Positions 45,194 through 57,100 of a stretch of DNA of 64,000 nucleotides are shown here, piece by piece (within the stretch, counting starts at the first letter, position 1; each line of letters starts with the position of its first letter). The notes beneath the pieces were generated by a model. That model was given only the letters and a program-made list of their open reading frames with translations. It had not been told where the DNA came from and searched no databases. Source of the DNA: Candidatus Cloacimonadota bacterium (GTDB lineage Bacteria; Cloacimonadota; Cloacimonadia; Cloacimonadales; GCA-2742885). The position numbers and the translations under genes are program-made. The stretch is taken from NCBI GenBank assembly GCA_002742885.1, contig PDOO01000030.1, positions 1-64,000 of the forward strand, written 5' to 3'.

Positions 45194-48100
45194 TTATTTT
45201 AACAACATCATTCGTTTCATTTGAGTAATTTTATCCTTTCCGTCATCAACGGTAAATCGATAGAAATAAATTCCCGAACCGACTTTTTGATCATAATCGT
45301 CGGTACCTCTCCAGATAATCTCGTGATAACCTGCGGAAACCTTACCGTCTTTCAGGATTTTAACTCTTTGACCTTTGACATTATAAATCTCAATATTAAC
45401 CTGAGAATCTTCCTTTAAACCGTAACGAATAATTGTTTCAGGATTGAAAGGATTAGGATAATTTTGGAAGACGCTGTGCTTATTCGGTCTTCCTCCCGCC
45501 AAATTCGGATCATTAACCAAATTATAATGCAAAGTATTATTTTCATCATTAAATTCAACGGTATCTTTTAAGGTTACGTAACCGGTAAGATTTATTTCAA
45601 CCACATAAGAAGTCTTAAACACATCTTCCCAAACTATCGCATCCTCATTATATTCTCCGAAAAATTCCTGGTTAAAAAGACCGTCATCGGCGCGACAAGA
45701 GATTGAAGCTCCGGTTGCCGGTTCGCCGTCAACCTCAATATAAACTTCTGCGCGACAGAATTTATCAACATTCACGGCATCTGTTTCAACATAGGGGCTG
45801 ATACCTGCCGAATAAACTCCCCGTAAACGATAATAATAATCGCCGTCAGGCTCGTTTTTCAAGTCATCAATAAAGTTTTCATCTGTTGTTTCTGCAATTA
45901 ACAGCCATTCTCCGTTGTTAAAACGTCTTTCTATTTCATAGAAAATCAATTCTCTGTTTTCGGATTTTTTACGAGCCGAATTTGAACGAAGAACATTTTC
46001 TTCCCTAGGAATATAAGACTGCCAACTTAAATGAACTCGATAAGCGGCATCAACAGCCCAAACAAGATCAGAAGGAGCAACAGGCGAGAATAAAGTAACA
46101 GGAATATCTCTTACCGTTTTATTGCCGGATTTATCGGTCGCTTCCGTATGAATAACGTAATTACCGTCATCTGATCCGTCATTTGCCAGAGCATTATCCA
46201 AAACAACGGCAACAAGAACTCGTTTTTCATTCTCGTCAAGCATGACCTGAGTATATTGTCCAGGCAAAGCTTCTCCGTCTTTCATTAAAGCAACTTTTGC
46301 CATATTAGGCAAATTATAAATTCCTGCCGTATAATCGAAAATTTCGGCTGATACTGAAATAATTCCGTCATTTACTTCGGAGCTGTCGCTTACGGTTACA
46401 ACACCGTTTTGGGTATTAACATTCACAACCGTTATTTCCGGCGGAGCAGAGTCGTAAATAAACATTTTTTCGGTTTCCAAAACACCGCCCATTATATTTT
46501 CGGCTCGATAAAGCACCCGATAAGCGCCGTCATCTTCTCCGTCATCGGCAAATCCTCCGTGCAACAAGAACTTAACTCGCAAAGTGGAATCTGTTTCGGT
46601 ATATTCTATGCTTCCTCCGTAGTTATCGGCGGAAACATCACCGTTAGGATGAATTATTTTAATAAATGTTTTATCGGTACTGTCTATTAAAGCAAATTGA
46701 TCTTTAAATTCGGCAGTAAATTCAGCCGGAGAAATCTCATGGTAATAAGCAGGCAAATCTTCCGGCGTGAACGCAGTCAAGTCAGGAGTAATGTCAGAGA
46801 CCAGATCAAAATCGACTTCCTTCTCAAACTTGTTTCCCGCTAAATCCTGAGCGCTGAGAATAACGGTGTAAGTTCCGTCCATAGTACCGTCGGCAAGTAC
46901 GGGCTGATCCAAAATACAGACATATTTCGATCCGAAATGCTCCTGAGCGCCGCCGATAATTTCTCCGTATTTATTTTTAAGCTTAACGTTTGTAAAAGCT
47001 TCCAATTCAAATAATCCGGAAGTAATATCTTCATAATTTACTTTTAAAGAATCAATATCTTCCGAGATCAAAATTCTTCTAATAGAATTTGAACGGGAAT
47101 TACGGGTTCTGTTGAAATCTCTTTGCGAAGAAATATAACCGTGACTCAACAAAGTATTGTTTACTTTTAAATTTCCGTAAAGAGGTTTAACCGTATCATA
47201 TGTAAACTCATATTCTATAGGAATAACTCGTCCGGTTTCAAAAGCGACATAAAGATGAACCGTATATTTACCGTCGTCATTTCCGTTTGAAGCCAAATCT
47301 TCATTCAAGGAAAGTCCCATTTTGTAAATATCGTCGTTTTTCTCAAATATTTTCAACGCTCCGATACCGTTTCCGGAAGAAGCCGGATCACCCATAATAT
47401 AACCGGCGGGATGTTCAACTGTCATGTAAGTTTGACTTTCGCTTACGGCATCCATTCCCTTATCATCCAATTCAAGGAAAATTTCGGAAACCCCCGTGTC
47501 GTTAAAATAAGAATACTGAGCCGGGAAAGTGTTGATTATAACCCCGTTCAAAGCTCTCAATCTGAAATTATTTTCGCTTTCTACAACTCTTCCGGAGAAA
47601 TCGACAATCTCCGTTTTTACCGTAAATATTTCATCATCGGCAACAAGAGAATCGTTCAGAGTCCAGATGAAAGAAGAATTAAGTTCATCGTATGAAGCTG
47701 TTCCGGGAACAAGTTCTCCCAAATCATTCAGCAATACAACAGATGAATTTTCGACATTAAATACTCCCAAGTTATCGGAAACTTTAGCTCGCAATTTCGT
47801 TACGGACTGATATAAAATCATATCATCAGCCAACTCGATATTTTGCTCCATAATCGTACTTGCATAAATCTTATCAATAACCGGATTCTCAAAATCAAGC
47901 ACAAAAGGAATATTTCCGAAAATGCTTAAACCGGTCGTATTTTGACATTGATATTGCATGATGTAAAGACCTGACTGATTCGGAACAACATCGGGAGTAA
48001 GCTCAAAAATATATTGATCACCGGAATTTACAACAGTAAAGACACCGCCGTTTCCGTTTTCGATAACAGTTTCATCAGGCATAATAACCCGTATGAAATT

Positions 48101-51100
48101 ATTCGTTATGTCATTTATATCTATACCCGTCGTATCCGTAACCGTAACGGAAAAACTGTCATAATTCCAATCGCTTTCCCAAGCTGAATAAGCCGGTTCA
48201 GATTGTTCAAACAGAGGAGCAGACGGGTCAATGATTCTGAATTGCAATTGTCGGGAAACTTCATTTCCGGAATTGTCTCTAAGACGAGCTTCCATGTTAT
48301 AAACGCCGTTTCCGCTCTGATCGTTGACAATGGTTTCGTTCAATCTCAAAATTACGCGATCATTTTCATATTCTGTTTCGGCTTCAATTTCTTCACCCGT
48401 AAGGTGACTGAGTTTAATCCAAGAGCTGTCGGGATCAACCGTAAGCCCGCTGTATTCTTCTTCAAATTGAACCGCAATATAGTTAATGGAATCTGCATAA
48501 ATCAGGTTATCGGTCAATTCGGAGAAATATTCATCCCAATAACCCAGAACAGTCGAAATTATTTCCGGAGCTTGAGTATCATAAACAAATTCAAACGAAT
48601 CCTGAACCGTTCCGGCAAAATTATCTTCTATTTCATATTCAACCGAATAAAATCCGTCGTCAGATCCGTCAACGGCAAACAAGGAATCAAGAACCAGGTC
48701 AATATTGTAAATATCTGTCTGTTCCTCGTTAATCTCAACGACAGCTCCGTTATTATAAGAATAATTATTGCCGTTTCCGGATAAATGAATATCTGTTTTT
48801 TCGGCATTAAATCCAAAACCGTTTAAGTCGCGAACTTTCAATTTAATTTTATTGTCTTCCAATACATTAATAAATTCGGAATCGGGATAATAAGAAAGAA
48901 CCTGAGGATTCTGACGACTGATAAGGTTGAACGGCATTTCGCTTTCAAACAAGTTGCCGGCATAATCAAACGACTGGAGTCGCAATTTATACAAACCGTC
49001 TTCGTTCAAAGGCTGGTTAAGAGTCCATTCTATTTTATCGAATCCGTCATAATTTCTCTGTCCGTCTATAATTTCGTTATTCGAATTCATAAGATAAAGT
49101 TTAGTCATATTAGGAGCAAAATTCACGCCCGAAACTTCATCGTTCTGATTGACGACAAAATCTTTAAAATGAACTTCAATCGTATTTATCTCTTCCGGAT
49201 AATATAAACTTGAAGTTCTTGCAGTTTTCATTTTACGCCGTTTTAAAACAGTTCTTAAAGAATCATCTATTTCATTTAAAGTTCCGTTTCCGTTGAATAA
49301 CAGATCAAAGTAAATCGGAGAACGAGTATCATAGACAAAATGATAATGATAATTATTGGTCGTTCTTTCGGATAAACCGACTTTTACGTAAACCTCGTAA
49401 CGTCCGTCATCGTCTCCGTCTTCAGAAAGAGCATAATCCAAATCAAGGCTGAAATTAATCTCGTTTCCGTTTTGCTCAATATTAAGCTGCGCTCCGTGAT
49501 CAGCTCTGATAGTGTCGCCGTCCGGATGAACCAGAAGCATTGAACTGTTTAAATAAGAGAAATCAGCTTCTCCGGTATATTCGATGCCGAATTGCACAGA
49601 ATTCAATTCTCCGTTAATATTACCGTTCATTTCCGGTACTGAAGATATGACGTTACCGATGAAATTATCGGAGGAGAAATCAAGAAATTCGGAAATATTG
49701 TTACCGCCCTTATCCGTTACATTCATCTCCAACTCAAAGTCTTCGGCATCAAGTCCGAAAAGATCAGGCAAAGTAATCAACAATCTGTTTAATCCCGGCA
49801 CAACCTGAGCTTCCGAAATATTCGTTCCGTCTTTAAAACGAAGATAAGCATCGGTCAAAGTCCAATCTATTTTGGAAGTAAGATCGTTAAGCTCAATTAT
49901 AATCTTATCAAATCCGTTATAAACAACGTCGTTGTTCTTAATTGCTTTAAGATTTGAACCTGAACCGACTTTTACGGCAACAACTTCCGGATTAACCGTA
50001 TCATAAATGATTGTATAATTGGAGTTGAAAACCTTATTCTCAGCATTTTCGGCTCTTATTTCAATACCGTATGCTCCGTCTTGAGAACCGTCCGAAACAA
50101 AAGGCTCGGCGAAAGCGTAAACAAAACGATAACCGGTTTGAGTTGAAGATATTTCCAGCTCTCCCCCGTTTCCGTTTGAGAAATAAGTTCCGTCAGGTTT
50201 GCGAATTTTAAGATAATTAGAGAATAAATCAGTCGTATCAAGCGCAGAATTACAACTTATATCGGCAATAATAACGGCAGGATCCCAACTTGAAATTACC
50301 GCTCCTTCATGAAACTCTTCTCCGCCGATTAAGAGATTATCAACCGTCGGCGAGAAAGGATCAGCCACTATAAAAGTCAGCATTGTATTATCTTCATTGC
50401 CGGCTTTGTCATAAGAGAAAATTTCAACATTGTATGAATTATTTTCTCCGTTTAAAGCTGAAAGTTCATTTTCCAAAGTAAAAATAAATCCGTCATTCAC
50501 GATTTGCGCATCGCCGGGAATTATTTCTCCGGAACCGTTTGACAATCTGACTCTGGAACCGGGATTGTACATATCAAATCCTGATCCCTGATCATCTATC
50601 GTTATCTCAAAAGAAGTAACCGAAGTCATTTTTGCCTGATGATCAACAAAATGCAAATTATCCGAACCGCGCAAAACAGCATCAATAACTTTCGGATTAA
50701 TCGTATCCCAAAGGAATTCGGCAACTTTTTGATTGGATCCGTCTGCCGTATTTTGATAATAAATTTCATAAATGCCGTCTTTTGTTCCGTCTGTCGGAAC
50801 AGAAGGATCAAGTTCCAAAATAACTTGATATAAGTTATTGCCGGCAGAAACAATATTTTGAGAGGCAAAATGGTTATCATAGTAAGCTATTTGATGTTCA
50901 ATCGACTGCATGACGATCTTTACGGTTTCATCGGTAACAGCTGATTCATCAGGAGTTTCCAAAAATACAGAAATTTTATTTCCGTCCAAAGATCTGACAA
51001 AAGCGCCGTCTTCCGGAATCGTTCCCGTAACATAAGGAGAAGTAATATCCGACAAAACTATCGGTATCTGCTGATTAAGATAATTACCGGCTTTATCGTA

Positions 51101-54100
51101 AACTTCAATATGTAAATTATATTCTCCGTAAGTTATCAAAGTTTGTTCAAGAGCCAAATTAAGGGTATTTCCGTTATGACTCAAGTCTCCTTCAATAATA
51201 GAGTTATTTTGATTTTCAAGATAAATGCGAGTAAGGTTTTCTGCAAAATCAATATTAAAATTATCCGAAACCGCTACGCTTATATCATCAATGACGTTAT
51301 TCCAAATCATACCATCGGCAAAAGGAATACCGTCCAAAAGAATTTCATCGACAACAGGCGCATAATGATCGTAAATAAATTGATAAGAGTTGGCATAAAT
51401 CTCTCGGACACCCGTATCAACCTGAATTTCCGCTTGATAAATACCGTCAGCTGAACCGTCAGTCGGAAGCGGCTGAATCAAATTCAAAGCAAAGTTATAA
51501 ACATTGTCAGACTGCGTAATATTTAAAGTCCCTCCGGAATTATCGCTGATTTCGCTTCCGTCAGGCATTATAAGTTTCAACATAGAGTTGCCTTCGACCA
51601 AGCTTCCCTGAGGAGCATATACAGAAACTTTTATTTCTGAAATCTCTCCGGAAATTTCGGAATTTGCGGAAGGTTCATTGGAAACAGTGTAAAAAGGAAA
51701 GTCGGAAATAACAAAGTTTCTCGTTATCCACACATTGTTTCCCGTTGCATCAGCAATATAAAGTTCAACTCTGTATTCGTCAGGCATATTCAAATTTAAT
51801 GCGAGCGATATCTTGTTGTTTTGCAGAATCGAAGTTTCGCCCATGTTTTGCCCGTCCGAATCAAGCACTCTCATATAAGCAGAATTAACAGAGGAAAAAT
51901 CATCAAAAACGTGAGCGGTAATTAAATTTATATTTTTATTTGTCGTGTAGTTTTCATATAAATTTTCCGATTCTCCGTCTGCAAAAACAGACATTTGAAG
52001 AAGTTCCGGAACCTCTTTGTCAAGCGTAAAATGTTCTTCCGCAACAACAGCCAGTCCTTTGTTGTTTACGGCATGAATATTCAAGGCATAAACTCCCGAA
52101 ATAAAGTCGGAAGTATTTATCAGCAATTTAATTTCATAAATATCTCCGCCGAGATCGGTTATCATTTGAGCAGCATTTTGTCCGTGTTTGTAAACCGTTC
52201 CGTCCGGAGCAACAAGTTCCAGATAAGACACGTCATAATCCTGATTCAAACCGATTATGTCTCTGATTTGCGCAGACACTCTGTTTTCCGGAAGTTGAGC
52301 CGTAACCGACCCGGATGCGGGAGAGATTGTTTCAATAATCGGTTTTTCGTCGGAAATAAGACTGAAATTAAAAATTGATTCTGATGCGTTGGATGCTAAA
52401 TCAGCATATCTTATTTTTAATTTATAATTTCCGAAATCGTCGGTTGCCGTCAAAGGCTGATCCAATTGCAAAGTCATATTAAGTTTACGGTCAAGATCCG
52501 TATCAGGGTCTTTATCGTAAGAGACTTTAGTTACCTGACCGGGAATAACATCGTCATCATCGTTCATCAGGAAAATATCAGTCATTACGAATGAAGGATC
52601 AGGACCCGAGAAAACATCTTCCAATTCAACCGTAAAATTACGAATTTGCGAAGAATAAACCTGAGATCCGTCGGAGATATTGTCGCCTTCCGCTTTGACG
52701 GAAATTAATTCGGGAGCCTGCGTATCAAAGATAAAAGAATGAGTTACCGAATAATTTTCTCCGCCCAAAGAAATAATATTTCCCGTTACCCGATAATAAC
52801 CGTCGAAAGAGCCGTCCGCTTCAAAAGGAGAATTCAAAATCATTTTTAAATTATACTCTCCGTCCTCAACAACTCCGAAATCAACATCTTCCGAAGCAGA
52901 AACAAACTCTCCGGTAAGAACATTTTCCAATTGAACGAAAGTCTGCGTCAAATCGAGACCTGCTCCGCTGTTATCGGTATAATCAAATCCGACGACATTA
53001 AAAGGATCGGTAACAAACAAATTGTCGGTAAGCTCAGGAAAAGCCGAGCCGACAACACCGTTGAGATATGAAAATTCAAACTCATTATTGTAAGTTAAAA
53101 CATTGCCCAAAGTGTCTTCCGCAGTAATTTCCAGTTCGTAAACACTGTTGCTCGTAATTTCGTTGGCAATGGAATTATCCAATTCGTATTCGTAAACATT
53201 TCCTGCAACAGGAAGCCAACTTCCCGGGATATTTACTCCGTTTTTCAAAATTTGAGCGGAAATATCGGCAATTCCGTCATTATCGTAAGCAACGACTTTT
53301 ATTCCTTTAATTTCTTCATGGACGACAACATTGCCTGTTAATACGGATTCCTCATCATTCGGATGAACCAAAGAAACGGAATTAATGACAGGTTCGCTTG
53401 TATCCAAGGTAAAGGTATAAGTCTTTTCGGTTGTATATCCGTAGATATTGGTCGTATGAACCGACACTTCGTATAATCCGTCAACAAACAAAAAAGCTGC
53501 TTGAGGATAAAACTCAAATAAATAAACCGAATTTACCGGCTGGAAAACAATTTGATTAGGTTGTCCCGCCACAAATTCCATACCGTTTGTATCTTGAAGA
53601 ATTTCCCCGTCAGGGGCAGTTAATTTTATATAATTTTTTTCATAATCCGTAATATCTATTCCGACAAAATCTTCAACATTAACTTTTATGACGTTAATTT
53701 GTCCCGTTGTCTGATTTTCTTCGGGAAGCACAGCCTCTATGTTATAAGCAAAACTCGGGTTATATAAAGAGAAGTTAATCTTACCGGAAGTTTCGTTGCC
53801 GGCAAGATCCAGACAATTATATTTGATATAATAATCTCCGTCATCAACTCCGGTAAAAATAAGAGGATCATTCAAAGTTAAACGAACAGAAGAAGGAGCA
53901 ATAAAGGATTTGCTTCCGTTAAAAACAACATTCTCGTCATTAAAAAGATTTACGGAAGTATAATTTGAATTGAAATCAACCGAAGAAATTACGTCGCTGA
54001 AATCAATTTCAATAAAATTTATTCCGTGTCCGGTTACAACGCTTCCCTCAGTTAAAACGGTTGTTTCAAAAGCATCGCCGATTCTCGGATCGGAAGCAAC

Positions 54101-57100
54101 CGGAGCGGAAGTATCGTAAGTAAAGGAATAAACTTCGTCAGTTTGACGGTTGTGAATATCGATTACCGAAACAGCCAATTGATAAACTCCGTCATCGGAA
54201 CCGTCTGTATAAAGCGGCTGATCAAGCAATAAATCAAGATTCCAAACATTATCGCCTTTGTCATGAATTTGCATGCTTGCATTATTATTTTTGTCAAACA
54301 CGGTTCCGGAAGCTAAGGAAGTAAGAACAATATTGCTCAGATCACTTATTCCGGCTCCGTTAACGTCTCGAACGACAATACGAATCAATTGATTTTCCAA
54401 TTTGTTTATTTCGGAATCAGCAGCGGGAACAGTTTCAATGATTTCCGGTTGAGCAAGATTCATCTTACGAAATTCAACCGTTTTCTCAAATACGTTTCCG
54501 GCTTTATCTCCGATAAGGATGTTTACGGCATAATCTCCTTCCTCCCGAACAGGGTCAGTCAGATTCCAGCTGACCTCATCCGTACCGTTGTCTGATCTGG
54601 TTCCGGCAATAACTTCATTTTCGGAGTTTGTAAGCCAGACCTTGGTTACGTTGGGAGCAAAATCAACCCCGGAAGGGATTCTGTTTCGGTTCATGACTTC
54701 ATCAGTACATATAACCGAAACGGTTTGAAAATCATCAGTAAAGAAAAATTTATCGCCGACTTCGGCAAGATTCAATCCGTCAATTAAAATATCTGTTTCC
54801 GAAGGATCGGCAGTATCATAAACAAAAGAATATTCCAAGGGGAAAGAACCGCCTGTAACAGGAGCAATAACAGCATTTACCTTATACTCTCCATCGTCTT
54901 CTCCGTTCTGAGAAAGAGGTTGATTAAGGAGAAGAGTCATTCTTCTGAGACCTTCCGTATAATCAAAATCCATACCGGCTCCGTGATAACGGTCAATAAT
55001 ACTTCCGTCCGGGTGCAACAAGGAGATTCCGGATGTTTCCAAATTAATGGAACCCGTAAAGTTAAAACTGATCTCAATCCTGTCTATTTCTCCGTTTTGG
55101 AAAGATCCGTTTGCCGGAATAATCTGAGTTTGAAAGCTGTTTAAAATAAAATCAATTTCTTCATAGGATGAATTTCCCAGTTCGTCTCTCGCATTTACGA
55201 CTGCCGTAAATTCTTTTTCGTCACCCATCAAGGTATGATTTAAAATCCATCTGATTTTATGTCCGCCTTCATTTGTGTTCAAAATACCGGGAACTTCATT
55301 GCCGAGGTTGTCTCGCAAAATAATGTTTGTTTCTGACTGATCAAAGTCAACTTCAAAGTTATCGGTCAATTCTGCTTCGATATATTTAATGCCTTTCTCT
55401 AATTGATCGCCGTTATTTACCGCAATAATGCTGTTATCGTCAAGCTTTGCAGAAATAGGCAAAACAATGACCGGAGCATCATGATCTAATTTAAATTCGC
55501 TGACAAATTCATAAACGCCGTTAGAATTTCCTATTCTATAATGCATTTTATAATCATTGCTTTCGGGAAGAGAATTCAAAACAAAAGAAAGACCGTAATT
55601 ATCATTGGCAACATCAGATAAATCAAGAGTTCCGGAACCTTCCGCAATAAGTTCTCCCGAGATGTTTTCAAGTCTGACAAAAACATCATTTACCGCAGTC
55701 TGATCATGAAAATCAACTCTCAAAGTCAAATTTTCAATATCATTTACGGCAGAAGAATTTACCGGATAAACGGAAATAATGTCAGGAGCTCCGGCACCTG
55801 TTACCGAAAAGATCATTTCTCCCGATTTATCGTTTCCGGCAAGATCTCTGATCAAATATTCAATTCTGTAATTTCCGGGTTCCGTTAAAGGAAGAGTAAA
55901 ATCAGTGCTTAAATATCCGGGAGTTATTTCAGTCTCTCCGGCTTGTAAAATATCAGCATCATTATACACTCTGATATAAGAATCGTCAGAAAAACCGTAA
56001 TTTTCATTATCTACGTAAAATCTTACGTACTCTACGGGCTGGTCAAATATATCGCTTCCGTCCCCTGTCATGGTTTGATTTGCCGAAACTTTAATTTCGG
56101 AAACAACAGGTTCCGTACCGTCAAAGCTGAAATTAACGATGTGCAGAGAATCCGTTACGGAATTAGCGGGAATATTTTCCGGATATTCGGCAACGGCATA
56201 AACCGTCATGGTATAATCTCCGTCTTCAAATGAAGTTTGTGCATCGGGAAGATACTTAAACCTGTAAATGTCTCCGCCAAGATTATCAACGGAAGTCAGA
56301 CCTTGAGAAGATAATCCGGAAGAGGAATTTCGGATAATAATCGAAGAGTTTTCCTGTTGAATGCCGAGACCTTCGGTATCTTTGACGTCCGCCGTAAATC
56401 CTGAAGCAAATACCGACATTCCGATAACTTCATTTTCCTGCGGAAACACAGAAGAGATTTCGGGCGGCAATACGGCTCTGTAAGAGAAATACAGACTGTC
56501 TTCATATAAACGTTCATTGCCCAAGAGATCGGCAGCTTTAACGGTAACCGAGAAATTTGCTTGCTCAATTCCGTCCAATTCGTCATAATCACAATAATAA
56601 TTAAGTGTTTCTCTTGATCTCAAACCGTTTTTCCAAACAGGCGAGTTTCCGTTTATGGAAAATCCGAATTTTACGGACAAAGGCTCCACTCCGATACCGT
56701 TAAAATCATCTATATCAGCGCTTACTCTGATAGGATATTCCCTGAATACGGTTCCGGAAGCAGGACTGTCAATCTCGACAGAAGGAGCAGAAGAATCCAA
56801 ATTAATGACAAGAGTATTGGAATTTTCTCCCGTATTGTAAGCAGGGTCGCGCAATTTGATATAGATTTCGTTGTAGCCTTCTTCAAGTTGCACTTCAAAT
56901 TCAAAATAACCGGGCAATTCGGGAGTCGATCCGACAACGCCTTTGTTTACATTATTTTGATAAAGGATAATATCCGATCTTATGTCATCGCTTATTCCGG
57001 AAACGGTAAAAAGACTCTCATTAACAAAAGAATTGCCGTTAAGAGATGATATTTCTGCCGGTTCAGGACCCAAATCATCAACCTTTATTTCGATATGCTT

